Shown: piece after piece, positions 18,518 to 26,737 of the stretch | Layout of the letters: every line of letters begins with the position of its first letter | Position numbering within the stretch: the stretch's first letter is position 1 | Program-made: the position numbers and the translations under genes | Notes under the pieces: model-generated | What the model was told of the DNA's origin: nothing | Database searches by the model: none | The model's input: only the letters and a program-made list of their open reading frames with translations | Source: Xanthobacteraceae bacterium | GTDB lineage: Bacteria; Pseudomonadota; Alphaproteobacteria; Rhizobiales; Xanthobacteraceae | NCBI GenBank assembly: GCA_030037895.1 | Contig: JASHPW010000013.1 | Span: forward strand, 1-38,904 | Reading direction: 5' to 3' | DNA: 38,904 bases

Positions 18518-19320
18518 AGCCGGTCACGCTGATCACCGGCGCTTCGGCCGGGATCGGTGCTGAGCTGGCGCGCGTTTTTGCCGAGCACGGGCATGAAGTC
18601 GTGCTGGTGGCGCGTCGCCAAGACCGGCTGGTGGCGCTTGCCGAGGAGATCGCGGCGTCCGGCCGGCCGCGCCCGACGGTTGTCGCGGTCGACCTGGAGC
18701 GGCGAGACGCCGTCGCTCGTATCGCCGCGGAGCTTTCCTCGCGCGGCCTCGAGCCGGCGAACGTGGTCAACAATGCCGGCTTCGGACTGGTCGGGCCGGC
18801 CGCCGCGCTTGCGCGCGACCAACAGCTCGCCATGATCGACCTCAATGTGCGCGCGCTCACCGAGCTGTCGGTGGCGTTCGTGGAAAGCCTCGCGCGTCAT
18901 CGCGGCGGTGTTCTCAACGTCGCGTCAATCGCGGCCTTCCTGCCCGGCCCGGGCATGGCGGTCTATTATGCCAGCAAGGCCTATGTGCTGTCCTTCAGCG
19001 AGGCTTTGCATTGTGAGTTGGCCAAGCGCGGCGTCAGGGTCACCGCGCTCTGTCCGGGGCCGGTGCCGACGGAGTTCCAGGCGCGTGCCGGAATTGGCAG
19101 CAGAGGGATGCGCAGCGTGCTGACGCTTTCGGCTGCGCATGTGGCGCGGATCGGCTATGACGGCTTCATGCGCGGCAAGCGTGTGGTCGTCCCCGGCGCC
19201 CTGAGCCGAATCGCGCTCCTTTTGCTGCATCTCACTCCGAATGCGCTACTCATGAAGGTCGTGGATCAAAGCGGATTCGCCCCGCCTCGCCAGCCGCAAC
19301 CGCCCGGCGCCATGGCTTGA
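18514..19320 (+). CDS. Short-chain dehydrogenase/reductase
   Basis: A 268-residue classical SDR with the NAD(P)-binding TGASAGIG at residues 8-15, NNAGFG, active-site Ser in NVASIAAF and the YYASK Tyr/Lys pair, then a hydrophobic C-terminal segment (RIALLLLHLTPNALL) that may touch the membrane. Arg in ARRQDR after strand 2 favours NADPH. The substrate is unknown. It overlaps the TerB-like gene by ATGA, which also sets the start. The pairing is worth noting because the two families have no obvious shared pathway. Confidence 0.88.
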   Translation: MKPVTLITGASAGIGAELARVFAEHGHEVVLVARRQDRLVALAEEIAASGRPRPTVVAVDLERRDAVARIAAELSSRGLEPANVVNNAGFGLVGPAAALARDQQLAMIDLNVRALTELSVAFVESLARHRGGVLNVASIAAFLPGPGMAVYYASKAYVLSFSEALHCELAKRGVRVTALCPGPVPTEFQARAGIGSRGMRSVLTLSAAHVARIGYDGFMRGKRVVVPGALSRIALLLLHLTPNALLMKVVDQSGFAPPRQPQPPGAMA

Positions 19321-19430
19321 AATCAGCGGCGAACGCGGTAGGAATTTCGACTATCCTTTGATTCCGAGATTCGCGCGCGTAGCGTGCGAATTGCGGAATC
19401 GGGACACGGGCCGGTTCGATTCCTTCACTC

Positions 19431-20117
19431 ATGCCGCAGCCGATTCTGATCATTCTGCACCAGGAACGCTCCACCGCCGGCCGCGTCGGCCATGCCCTCA
19501 AGCAGATCGGATACCAGTTCGATATGCGCCGGCCGCGCTTCGGCGACCCGCTGCCGACGACGATGCGCGAGCACGCCGGCGCGATCATCTTCGGCGGCCC
19601 GATGAGCGCCAACGACGAGGACGACTTCATCCGCCGGGAGATCGACTGGATCTCGGTTCCGATCGAGGAAGACAAGCCGTTCCTCGGCATCTGCCTCGGC
19701 GCGCAGATGTGCGCGCGGGTGCTCGGCGGCCGGATCTTCAATCACCCGGAGGGTCAAGCCGAGATCGGCTATTACCCGATCCGGCCAACCGCCGCCGGCC
19801 TCGCCGTCGTCGATCCCTGGCCGGAACGGGTCTATCAATGGCACCGCGAAGGGTTCGATCTGCCGGCGGGCGCCGAGCTTCTGGCCGAAGGCGACATGTT
19901 CGAGGTGCAGGCGTTCCGCTACAAGCGAGCCTACGCGCTGCAATTTCATCCGGACGTGACCTACGCCATGATGTATCGATGGACGACGCGCGGCCATGAT
20001 CGCCTGGAGATGCCGGGGGCACGGCCGCGCGCCACGCATTTCGCCGACCGCGCCGTCTACGATTACAGCGTGCGCGCTTGGCTCGGCGTCTTCCTGGAGC
20101 GCTGGATCGGAAGCTGA
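19431..20117 (+). CDS. Class I glutamine amidotransferase-like protein (GuaA-type GATase domain)
   Basis: A 228-residue stand-alone GATase1 domain. The nucleophile Cys is in FLGICLGAQMCARVLGG and the catalytic His in LQFHPDVTY. The oxyanion region IFGGPMSAND is typical of the GMP-synthase-like amidotransferase family that includes gamma-glutamyl hydrolases. The third triad residue, normally Glu two after His (HPE), is Asp here. The acceptor is unknown. No Shine-Dalgarno is obvious before ATG 19431, but no better start exists. It lies 110 bases past the SDR gene and may share its transcript. Confidence 0.85.
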   Translation: MPQPILIILHQERSTAGRVGHALKQIGYQFDMRRPRFGDPLPTTMREHAGAIIFGGPMSANDEDDFIRREIDWISVPIEEDKPFLGICLGAQMCARVLGGRIFNHPEGQAEIGYYPIRPTAAGLAVVDPWPERVYQWHREGFDLPAGAELLAEGDMFEVQAFRYKRAYALQFHPDVTYAMMYRWTTRGHDRLEMPGARPRATHFADRAVYDYSVRAWLGVFLERWIGS

Positions 20118-20138
20118 AACATAGTGTCCGTGCACGGC

Positions 20139-20219
20139 GTCATTGCGCGGAGCAAAGCGACGAACCAATCCAAATTGGATCGGCCGTTGCCGGATCGCTG
20201 CGCTTCGCTGGCAATGGCG
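20139..20219. repeat. Imperfect palindromic repeat, GTCATTGCG type (complete copy)
   Basis: The left end reads GTCATTGCGCGGAGCAAAGC and the right end contains CGCTTCGCTGGCAATGGC, an imperfect inverse. The centre holds CCAATCCAAATTGG. The first 24 bases match the stretch at 28661-28684 at 22 positions. This is a dispersed intergenic repeat of a kind common in alphaproteobacteria. It fills the gap between the convergent amidotransferase and transglycosylase genes. Confidence 0.8.
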
Positions 20220-20250
20220 CTCGCCGGCATTCCGCTTTTGGGAGTCGGCG

Positions 20251-21063
20251 TTACTGCCCGCTCGCTAGGCGTTGGGCGAAATAGGCCACCGTTTTGGTGT
20301 AGACCTGCGACGAATTCCACTGCAGCAGCACTTGGAAATTGGCGGTGCCTTCGCCCCAGGGCTGGCCGCGCTGCCAACCATAGCCTTTGAGATAATTCGC
20401 CGTCGAGGCGAGCACGTCCGGTACGCTGTGAATGAGATCGCGGCGGCCGTTGCCGTCGTAGTCCACCGCGTATTTGAGATACGAGGACGGCAGGAACTGA
20501 GTCTGGCCGATCTCGCCGGCCCAGGCGCCGCGCATTTCGCTTGGACTCATGTCGCCGCGATCGACGATGCGCAAAGCCGCGAGCAACTCGCCGCGAAACT
20601 TGTCCGGACGCCGGCAGTCATAGGCGAGCGTCGCCAGCGAGCGAATGGTGGGGAATCTGCCCGAATTGGCGCCGAAATCGGTTTCAAGGCCCCAGATGGC
20701 GACGATCACCGCGCCAGGCACGCCGAACTGCTGCTCGATGCGGCTGAAGACCGCGCCATATTGCTGGAGGAGCCGCGCACCGCGTTTAAGCCGCGGCGGC
20801 ACCATGCGGCCGGAGAATTGCTCGAAACTCTGGCGAAAGACGCCTTGCGCGTGATCGCGGGCGATGATGGTCGGGTCGTAGGTCACCCCGCCGAGCGCCG
20901 ATTGGATCGTGCGCTGCGAGATGCCTTGCGCGGCCGCCTCCTGCTTGAAGGCGTCAAGCCACGTTGCAAAATCGCCGCCGCAGGGCGCGGCGGCGAGAGC
21001 CGGCGCCGTGAGTGGGCCGAGCCACAACGCCAGAAGGGCCGCTCGCGCCGTGATCGGTCGCAT
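20251..21063 (-). CDS. Lytic murein transglycosylase, MltB type
   Basis: A 270-residue exported enzyme that cleaves peptidoglycan glycan strands to 1,6-anhydro ends. It has a signal peptide (residues 1-26, ALLALWLGPLTAPALAAA) and then the SLT_2 domain, with catalytic Glu127 in IWGLETDFGAN, the EIGQTQFLPSSYLKYAVD stretch and DYDGNGRRDL. No lipobox is seen, so it is probably soluble in the periplasm. AAGGAG lies seven to eight bases before ATG 21063 and fixes the start against an upstream in-frame ATG. The C-terminal peptidoglycan-binding domain found in some relatives is missing. Confidence 0.92.
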   Translation of the reverse strand: MRPITARAALLALWLGPLTAPALAAAPCGGDFATWLDAFKQEAAAQGISQRTIQSALGGVTYDPTIIARDHAQGVFRQSFEQFSGRMVPPRLKRGARLLQQYGAVFSRIEQQFGVPGAVIVAIWGLETDFGANSGRFPTIRSLATLAYDCRRPDKFRGELLAALRIVDRGDMSPSEMRGAWAGEIGQTQFLPSSYLKYAVDYDGNGRRDLIHSVPDVLASTANYLKGYGWQRGQPWGEGTANFQVLLQWNSSQVYTKTVAYFAQRLASGQ

Positions 21064-21180
21064 CCGTGTTGCTCCTTGCGGCCCGGCATTGGTCGTGCAT
21101 TGGGCACGACCATATGCTACGGCAAAAGCGGCCGTTCCAACATCGTTTGTTTCACGGGGCATTTGCGGAGCAGGCTTGCC

Positions 21181-21197
21181 GCGCCGAAGCTCGGCGC
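21181..21197. terminator. Hairpin just past the tRNA-Ala gene
   Basis: Perfect 7-bp arms GCGCCGA (21181-21187) and TCGGCGC (21191-21197), 14 bases beyond the CCA end of the tRNA on the minus strand. No T-run follows, so it may end transcription or mark the processing region. Confidence 0.4.
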
Positions 21198-21211
21198 CGC
21201 GAAACAGAGGC

Positions 21212-21287
21212 TGGTGGAGCCGAGGGGATTTGAACCCCTGACCTCCGCAGTGCGATTGCGGCGCTCTCCCAACTGAGCTACGGCCCC
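21212..21287 (-). tRNA. tRNA-Ala (anticodon CGC)
   Basis: A 76-base gene folding as a full cloverleaf. The acceptor stem is GGGGCCG with CGGCUCC and contains the G3-U70 pair that identifies alanine tRNA. The D-arm is GCUCAGUUGGGAGAGC and the anticodon stem CCGCA/UGCGG has loop AUCGCAC (anticodon CGC, reading GCG). The T-arm contains GGUUCAAAUCC and the CCA end is encoded. Its antisense reading gives the well-known false peptide EPRGFEPLTSAV. Confidence 0.98.
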
Positions 21288-21337
21288 GCCGCGGGCACGA
21301 TCAGGCCGATAGGTGCCGGCTTTTGGCGAGTTCGGGC

Positions 21338-21366
21338 CATTTAGGGCCGGGGCGGAAGAGTGTCAA
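21338..21366 (-). promoter_or_regulatory. Predicted sigma-70-type promoter of tRNA-Ala
   Basis: Minus-strand TTGACA (plus 21361-21366) and TAAATG (plus 21338-21343) are separated by 17 bases. The start of transcription would fall near 21331, about 44 bases ahead of the mature tRNA 5' end. Strong -35 and correct spacing fit a stable-RNA promoter. Confidence 0.65.
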
Positions 21367-21462
21367 GGATGAGCGACGGCGCGCGCATCGGCGCGGTGCG
21401 TGCGCTTGTTCGCGTGCTTGCAAATCGCTAGGCTCCGCCACCCTCACTCGCGAATCTCCTCC

Positions 21463-21753
21463 ATGCGCGCTCTTTTTCTCGTCATTGATCTTGCCCTCGA
21501 ACTCTACATCTGGATCGTGATCGCGGCGGCGATCTTTTCCTGGCTCGTGGCCTTCCATGTGGTGAACACGCGCAACCAGGTCGTCGCCATGATCGGTGAA
21601 TTTCTCTATCGCATCACCGAGCCGGCGCTGCGCCCGATCCGCAACCTGCTGCCGAACCTCGGCGGCATAGATATTTCTCCGGTCATCCTGTTCCTGATCA
21701 TCATCTTCATTCGCTACGTGATCGCGCTCTACATCCTGCCGAATGTCTTCTGA
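21463..21753 (+). CDS. YggT-family membrane protein
   Basis: A 96-residue protein with two hydrophobic segments ([16 protein letters not shown] and [19 protein letters not shown]) joined by the conserved [22 protein letters not shown] stretch (residues 48-69). YggT proteins sit in the inner membrane; the role is unclear, with links to osmotic shock and cell division or membrane protein organisation. The start ATG 21463 gives the usual length. It is followed by a convergent GNAT gene rather than the DUF167 gene often found next to it. Confidence 0.9.
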   Translation: MRALFLVIDLALELYIWIVIAAAIFSWLVAFHVVNTRNQVVAMIGEFLYRITEPALRPIRNLLPNLGGIDISPVILFLIIIFIRYVIALYILPNVF

Positions 21754-21771
21754 ACGGATGACGGACTACGG

Positions 21772-21841
21772 ACGACACACGACGGAAAACGGACGAGGTG
21801 AATTCTTCACCGTCCGGCGTCCGCCCTTTGTCGTCTGTCGT
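21772..21841. terminator. Large two-part hairpin between yggT-like and GNAT genes
   Basis: Outer 12-base arms ACGACACACGAC (21772-21783) and GTCGTCTGTCGT (21830-21841) match at 11 positions. The inner stem is CGGAC-GA-GGTGAA (21790-21802), loop TTC, TTCACC-GTCCG (21806-21816). It fills the gap between two convergent genes and touches the GNAT stop codon, so a role as a two-way transcript end is likely. It may also be a dispersed repeat. Confidence 0.55.
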
Positions 21842-22350
21842 CAGCTACTCCAGCCGAAGGCCACCTTGTCGAGCACCCGCGCGCCGAATTTTTCCGACGA
21901 GCGGGCGACCGCCTTGCCGCCCAGCGCGCGGTAGAACTCCACGGCGGTGTCGTTCTCCGACAGCGCCCACACGACCAGCGATTTGAGCCCGCTCTGCACC
22001 AAGTCGCGCCGCGCGGCACTGAACAGCCGACGGCCGAAGCCGAGCCCTTGGAATTCCGGCCGTAGGTAAAGCTCGTAGATTTCGCCGTCATAATAGAGAC
22101 TGCGCGCCCGATTGCGCCCATAATTGGCGTAGCCGGCGACTTTGTCGCCGAATTGCAGGAGCGCGATGCGGCTGCCTTTGCGTATGGCGCAATCCCACCA
22201 CGCCGGGCCGCGGCGGCTGATGAGCCGGTTGAGTTCAGGGCCCGGGATGATGCCCTGATACGCCGTCCGCCATGCCTCATCGTGGGCATCCGCGACCGCG
22301 CCGGCATCGTTCGGCTTGGCGCGACGGATTTCGATGAGGACCGTGCTCAT
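21841..22350 (-). CDS. GNAT-family N-acetyltransferase
   Basis: A 169-residue acetyltransferase with the acetyl-CoA loop RPEFQGLGFGRRLF (motif A), preceded by the beta strand EIYELYL and followed by LVVWALSENDTAVEFYRALGG (split over residues 131-151), as in RimI-like members. The acceptor cannot be told. It begins MSTVLIEIRRAKPNDA at ATG 22350. It is alone, convergent with the YggT gene. Confidence 0.9.
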   Translation of the reverse strand: MSTVLIEIRRAKPNDAGAVADAHDEAWRTAYQGIIPGPELNRLISRRGPAWWDCAIRKGSRIALLQFGDKVAGYANYGRNRARSLYYDGEIYELYLRPEFQGLGFGRRLFSAARRDLVQSGLKSLVVWALSENDTAVEFYRALGGKAVARSSEKFGARVLDKVAFGWSS

Positions 22351-22575
22351 GGCGCAATCAAAGCAAGCGATTCCGGGGCCTTCAAGTGCGGAGATTCACG
22401 ATCGGTTAACGCTGGGGATTATTACCGGAATGGGACAGGTCATGCCACGCCTGCGAACGAAAAAATTTATTGTCCCCTCGCAATCTGGAAGGGCTGTTGC
22501 AGAAGCGACACGGTTTCCCGGAATTTTGCCCCGGTCGCACACCGCTTATCGAAAGTTGCGGCGAAAGGGCGCTGC

Positions 22576-22627
22576 TTCCGGTTCCCGGCCTGCGGTCGGT
22601 CCCGGAATGACGAAGCACGGGAATGAC
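22576..22627. repeat. Short palindromic repeat downstream of typA
   Basis: TTCCGG (22576-22581) pairs with CCGGAA (22602-22607), and the motif GGAATGACG occurs twice, near 22604 and 22620. It lies within about 70 bases of the typA 3' end. The rest of the 290-base gap (22351-22575) shows no gene or other structure I can support. Confidence 0.5.
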
Positions 22628-22640
22628 GCCTCACAATACC

Positions 22641-24467
22641 TTACACGCGCTCGGCTTCCTTGCGCCGCTCGTCCTTCTTGCGCGCGTTCGGATCGAGCAG
22701 CTTCTTGCGCAGCCGAATCGATTTCGGCGTGACCTCGACCAGTTCGTCGTCCGCGATATAGGCGAGCGCGTTCTCCAACGTCATGCGCATCGGGGGGGTG
22801 AGGCGGATGGCGTCGTCGTGAGCGTGGGTGCGGACGTTGGTGAGCTTCTTGCCCTTGAGCACGTTCACTTCAAGGTCATTGCCGCGAGTGTGCTCGCCGA
22901 CGATCATGCCCCGGTAGACCTTCGCGCCCGGCTCGATCATCATCGGACCGCGGTCTTCCAGATTCCACATGGCATAGGCGACGGCATCGCCCTGCTCGGT
23001 CGAGATCAGGACGCCGTTGCGGCGGCCGGCGATTTCGCCCCGGTGCGGGCCGTAGGCGTGAAACACGCGGTTCATGACCGCAGTGCCCCGCGTGTCGGTC
23101 AAGAGTTCGCCTTGGTAGCCGATCAGCCCTCGCGTCGGCGCATGGAAGATGAGCCGGACGCGTCCGCCGCCCGAGGGACGCATCTCGATAAGCTCGCCTT
23201 TGCGCTCGGAGAGCTTCTGCACGACGATTCCGGCGTGCCCCTCGTCGACGTCGATGACGGCCTCTTCGATAGGTTCGAGCAGCTCGTCGGCGGGGCCGTG
23301 CCGAAACAATACCTTCGGCCGAGAGACGGACAGTTCGAACCCCTCGCGCCGCATGGTTTCGATCAGGATGCCGAGCTGCAATTCGCCGCGGCCGGCGACC
23401 TCGATGGAGTCCTTGTCCGCCGCCTCGGAAATCCGCAGCGCGACATTGCCCTCGGCCTCGCGCAAGAGCCGCTCGCGGATCACCCGGCTTTGCACCTTGT
23501 CGCCTTCGGTGCCGGCGAGCGGGGAATCGTTGATGCGGAAGATCATGGCGAGGGTGGGCGGATCGATCGGCTGTGCCGGCAGCGGCGCAAAGACGTCCGC
23601 CGCGCAAAGCGTGTGCGCGACGGTCGCCTGCGGCAGGCCGGCGATGGCGACGATGTCGCCGGCCAAGCCCTCCTCGATCGGCGCCCGCTCCAGGCCGCGG
23701 AAGGCGAGGACTTTGGTCACCCGTCCTTCTTCGATCAGGTTGCCGTCGCAATCGAGGACCTTGATGGTCTGGTTGGCTTTCACAGCGCCCGAGGAGATAC
23801 GGCCGGTGACGATGCGGCCGAGATAGGGATTGGCCTCGAGAATCGTCCCCAGCATGCGGAACGGTCCGTCCTCGACCTGCGGCGCCGCCACGTGGCGGAT
23901 CACCAGTTCGACCAGCGGTGCCATGCCCCGGTCCTTGGGCCCGCCGGGCCCGGCCGCCATCCAGCCCTGCTTGGTCGAGCCGTAAAGGATGGGGAAATCG
24001 AGCTGCTCCTCGGTCGCATCGAGCGCGGCGAAGAGATCGAAAACCTCGTTGGCGACCTGGGTAGGGCGGGCGTCCGGCCGATCGACCTTGTTGATGACAA
24101 CGATCGGCTTCAATCCCACCTTGAGCGCCTTGGTGGCCACGAATTTGGTCTGCGGCAGCGGGCCCTCGGCGGCGTCGACCAGCACCAGCGCGCCGTCCAC
24201 CATGTTGAGGATGCGCTCGACTTCGCCGCCGAAATCGGCGTGGCCGGGCGTATCGACGATGTTGATGCGCGTGTCCCGCCAGAGGATCGAGGTCACTTTC
24301 GACAGGATGGTGATGCCCCGCTCGCGCTCGAGGTCGTTCGAATCAAGCGCCCGCTCGGCGACCCGCTGATTCTCACGGAAAGCGCCCGATTGCTGCAGCA
24401 GGCGGTCGATCAGGGTGGTCTTGCCGTGGTCGACATGGGCGATGATGGCGATGTTGCGGAGCTTCAT
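22641..24467 (-). CDS. typA: Ribosome-associated GTPase TypA/BipA
   Basis: A translational GTPase that acts on the ribosome, important for 50S assembly and growth in the cold or under stress. The 608-residue chain has G1 [10 protein letters not shown] (10-19), the G2 region RGITILSK, G3 [12 protein letters not shown]4 NKVDRPDAR, then EF-G-like domains II, III and V and the TypA-specific C-terminal domain ([19 protein letters not shown] stretch, seen here as [15 protein letters not shown]). It ends in a basic [16 protein letters not shown] tail. The start ATG 24467 gives the family start [17 protein letters not shown]. No Shine-Dalgarno is evident, and a four-codon ORF overlaps the start. Confidence 0.97.
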   Translation of the reverse strand: MKLRNIAIIAHVDHGKTTLIDRLLQQSGAFRENQRVAERALDSNDLERERGITILSKVTSILWRDTRINIVDTPGHADFGGEVERILNMVDGALVLVDAAEGPLPQTKFVATKALKVGLKPIVVINKVDRPDARPTQVANEVFDLFAALDATEEQLDFPILYGSTKQGWMAAGPGGPKDRGMAPLVELVIRHVAAPQVEDGPFRMLGTILEANPYLGRIVTGRISSGAVKANQTIKVLDCDGNLIEEGRVTKVLAFRGLERAPIEEGLAGDIVAIAGLPQATVAHTLCAADVFAPLPAQPIDPPTLAMIFRINDSPLAGTEGDKVQSRVIRERLLREAEGNVALRISEAADKDSIEVAGRGELQLGILIETMRREGFELSVSRPKVLFRHGPADELLEPIEEAVIDVDEGHAGIVVQKLSERKGELIEMRPSGGGRVRLIFHAPTRGLIGYQGELLTDTRGTAVMNRVFHAYGPHRGEIAGRRNGVLISTEQGDAVAYAMWNLEDRGPMMIEPGAKVYRGMIVGEHTRGNDLEVNVLKGKKLTNVRTHAHDDAIRLTPPMRMTLENALAYIADDELVEVTPKSIRLRKKLLDPNARKKDERRKEAERV

Positions 24468-24478
24468 GTGCAGGTCAT
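24464..24478 (-). other. Four-codon upstream ORF overlapping the typA start
   Basis: ATG ACC TGC ACA TGA (peptide MTCT) begins 11 bases before the typA ATG and its TGA overlaps that ATG as ATGA (24464-24467). Neither start has a clear Shine-Dalgarno. It could feed ribosomes to typA by re-initiation or be chance. Confidence 0.3.
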
Positions 24479-24489
24479 GTTAAACCGTT

Positions 24490-24509
24490 GCGGGCCCCGA
24501 GGGGCCCGC
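24490..24509. promoter_or_regulatory. Perfect GC hairpin in the typA 5' leader
   Basis: GCGGGCCCC (24490-24498) and GGGGCCCGC (24501-24509) are exact inverse complements with a two-base gap. With transcription starting near 24514, this hairpin would begin about five bases into the typA mRNA and end 22 bases before the start codon. It could stabilise the message or respond to temperature. It could equally be a repeat remnant. Confidence 0.5.
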
Positions 24510-24520
24510 ACATAGGCCCG

Positions 24521-24548
24521 AATATAATCAGCCGAAATCCGGACGCAA
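24521..24548 (-). promoter_or_regulatory. Predicted typA promoter
   Basis: Minus-strand TTGCGT (plus 24543-24548) and TATATT (plus 24521-24526) are separated by 16 bases. The overlapping plus-strand sequence TATAAT (24523-24528) is a perfect -10 for the divergent gene but has no matching -35. Confidence 0.55.
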
Positions 24549-24634
24549 CGTCGCAAAACGGAGCAGGACGGACGCCGGAATCTCGGTTAGTCTCAAGCCG
24601 CCGGCTGAAGCTACGGGTTTGTGGGACGGGGATC

Positions 24635-26260
24635 ATGCGCTGTACTTTAGCAACTGCCAGCCAGCGGCGGGTGCTCTGCGTTTTTCCGGCCTATACGCCG
24701 TCGTTCGGCACGTTCTCCCACGCCTATCGCCTGATGGGACGGGTGCACGCCTTCATGCCGCCGCAGGGACTGCTGCTGATTACGGCTTACCTGCCGGCGT
24801 CATGGCCGGTTCGCTTCATTGACGAGAATATTTCCCGGGCAAGCGCGGCCGATTTCGCCTGGGCCGATGTCGTCTTCGTCAGCGGCATGCATGTCCAGGC
24901 GCCGCAGATCCACAATATCGCCGCGCGCGTACACGCGGCCGGCAAGATCGCCGTTTTGGGCGGCGCCTCGGTCTCCGGCGCGCCCGAATTCTATCCGGAA
25001 TTCGATTATCTCCACATCGGCGAAATCGGCGACGGCACCGACGCCCTCATCGCCCGCCTCGACGACAGCGTGGCGGCTCCGCCCGCGCAGGTGCGGTTCG
25101 AGACCAAGGACCGCCTGCCGCTGTGCGACTTCCCGCTCCCCGCCTATGACCTTATTCGGCTGGACCGCTATCTCCTCGGCAGTCTGCAATTCTCCAGCGG
25201 CTGCCCCTATCGCTGCGAGTTCTGCGACATTCCCGCGCTCTACGGACGCCAGCCGCGGCTGAAGACGCCGGAACAGATCATCGCCGAACTCGACGCCATG
25301 CTGGCGCAGCCGGGCCATCCGCCGCTCGTCTATTTCGTCGACGACAATTTCATCGGCAACCGCAAGGCGGCGCGTGAGATGCTGCCGCATCTCATCTCCT
25401 GGCAACGCGGGCACGGTTACCCGCTGCAATTCGCCTGCGAGGCCACGCTCAATCTCGCCAAGCAGGCCGAGATCCTCGCGCTCATGCGCGAGGCGCAATT
25501 CGTCACGGTCTTCGTCGGGATCGAGACGCCGGAGGTCGATGCGCTCAAGGCCATGCGCAAGGATCAAAACGCGACGCTGCCCATGCTGGAGGCGATCAAG
25601 ACGCTCAACTCCTACGGGCTGGAGGTGACGTCGGGCATCATTCTCGGTCTCGACACCGACACGGCCGACAGCGAGAGCCGGCTCAAAACCTTCATCGATC
25701 TCTCGCAGGTGCCGATCCTCACCATCAACCTTTTGCAGGCGTTGCCGCGGACGCCGCTGTGGGATCGCCTCAAGCGCGACGGCCGCTTGATCGCCGACGA
25801 CACCGGGCTCGAAAGCAACGTGCGGTTCTTGCGCCCCTATGACGAGGTGGTGGCGACGTGGCGGCGCTGCGTCGCCTATGCCTACGATCCCGAACGCCTG
25901 TTCGCGCGCTTTGTCCATCAGGTCGATGCGACTTATGCGAACCGCGTGGTCGGGCCGGCGCGCGGCCGGCTCACCATCGCCAATCTGCGACGGGCGCTGG
26001 TGCTGGCTTTCAATGTCGCGTTTCGCGTCGGACTGGTGGCCGATTATCGGCGTCCGTTTTGGCGTGTCGCCCGCCGCGCCCTGCGCCGCGGTCAGATCGA
26101 TGCGCTGCTCGGCGTGGGGTTTGCCGCCCATCACCTCATCCAGTTCTCGCGCGAGGCGCTGCGCGGCCAACAGAACGCTTCGTTCTATTCCACGCATGGG
26201 CGTGAACGGACGCTGGAGGCGGCTGACGAAGCCGCGCCGTCGCTGCGCCAATCGGCTTGA
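24635..26260 (+). CDS. hpnP: B12-binding radical SAM protein, probable hopanoid C-2 methylase HpnP
   Basis: HpnP adds a methyl group at C-2 of hopanoids, using cobalamin and SAM. The 541-residue protein has an N-terminal B12-binding domain (RRVLCVFPAYTPSFGTF, FMPPQGLLLITAYLP, VFVSGMHVQ, LGGASVSG), the radical SAM cluster CPYRCEFC (Cys190, 194, 197) followed by DIPALYGRQPRLKTPEQ, and a C-terminal DUF4070-type region (LLQALPRTPLWDRL). Domain order, length and these blocks agree with what I recall of Rhodopseudomonas HpnP. Other DUF4070 radical SAM proteins share the layout, so the substrate is not certain. ATG 24635 has GACGGGG upstream. No other hopanoid genes are in the window. No clean EcfG-type promoter was found upstream. 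Confidence 0.65.
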   Translation: MRCTLATASQRRVLCVFPAYTPSFGTFSHAYRLMGRVHAFMPPQGLLLITAYLPASWPVRFIDENISRASAADFAWADVVFVSGMHVQAPQIHNIAARVHAAGKIAVLGGASVSGAPEFYPEFDYLHIGEIGDGTDALIARLDDSVAAPPAQVRFETKDRLPLCDFPLPAYDLIRLDRYLLGSLQFSSGCPYRCEFCDIPALYGRQPRLKTPEQIIAELDAMLAQPGHPPLVYFVDDNFIGNRKAAREMLPHLISWQRGHGYPLQFACEATLNLAKQAEILALMREAQFVTVFVGIETPEVDALKAMRKDQNATLPMLEAIKTLNSYGLEVTSGIILGLDTDTADSESRLKTFIDLSQVPILTINLLQALPRTPLWDRLKRDGRLIADDTGLESNVRFLRPYDEVVATWRRCVAYAYDPERLFARFVHQVDATYANRVVGPARGRLTIANLRRALVLAFNVAFRVGLVADYRRPFWRVARRALRRGQIDALLGVGFAAHHLIQFSREALRGQQNASFYSTHGRERTLEAADEAAPSLRQSA

Positions 26261-26350
26261 ACGCGCGTCCTCTGCCTTGCGGATGCCGCCTTTCAGGGCG
26301 AACCTCACATCAACCATGCGATTCCACGGAGAGTCGGGCGAGGGGGTTTG

Positions 26351-26737
26351 ATGTCTTTCGGGCAGAATAGCGCATCATGGCAGGACGCCGAGGCGCTGGC
26401 GCGCCGTATGGCCGCCGACGAGCAGCAAGTTCGGCGCGGCTTTTGGCGCAAGCTGCGGCGGCTCGCGGCACGGCTGCCGTTCGCCGAGGATTTGATCGCC
26501 GCCCATTACTGCGCGTTCGATCGGCAAACGCCGCTGCACGTGAAGGCGACGCTCCTCGGCGCACTCGCCTATTTCGTGCTGCCGACGGATGTCATTCCCG
26601 ATGTCCTGCCGGTGATCGGCTACACCGACGATGCCGCGGTTCTCGCTGCCGCCATCAAGCTCGTCACCTCCCATATCACGCCCGACCATCGCGCCGCGGC
26701 GCGGCGTATCCTCGCCCGCCTGCGCGAGGAAGCGTAA
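26351..26737 (+). CDS. YkvA-family (DUF1232) membrane protein
   Basis: A 128-residue protein whose core ALAYFVLPTDVIPDVLPVIG and YTDDAAVLAAAIKLV is the DUF1232 signature: a short hydrophobic hairpin with PTDVIPD. Function is unknown. ATG 26351 follows a GAGGGGG stretch; TTG 26348 directly before it is less likely. It lies 90 bases past the HpnP-like gene in the same direction and may be co-transcribed. Its stop abuts the convergent oxidoreductase gene with no gap. Confidence 0.85.
   Translation: MSFGQNSASWQDAEALARRMAADEQQVRRGFWRKLRRLAARLPFAEDLIAAHYCAFDRQTPLHVKATLLGALAYFVLPTDVIPDVLPVIGYTDDAAVLAAAIKLVTSHITPDHRAAARRILARLREEA

Noticed and set aside
20272..21276. Plus-strand frame ending EPRGFEPLTSAVRLRRSPN
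   Set aside because: This is the known false peptide from reading across a tRNA gene antisense; the rest is opposite the lytic transglycosylase.
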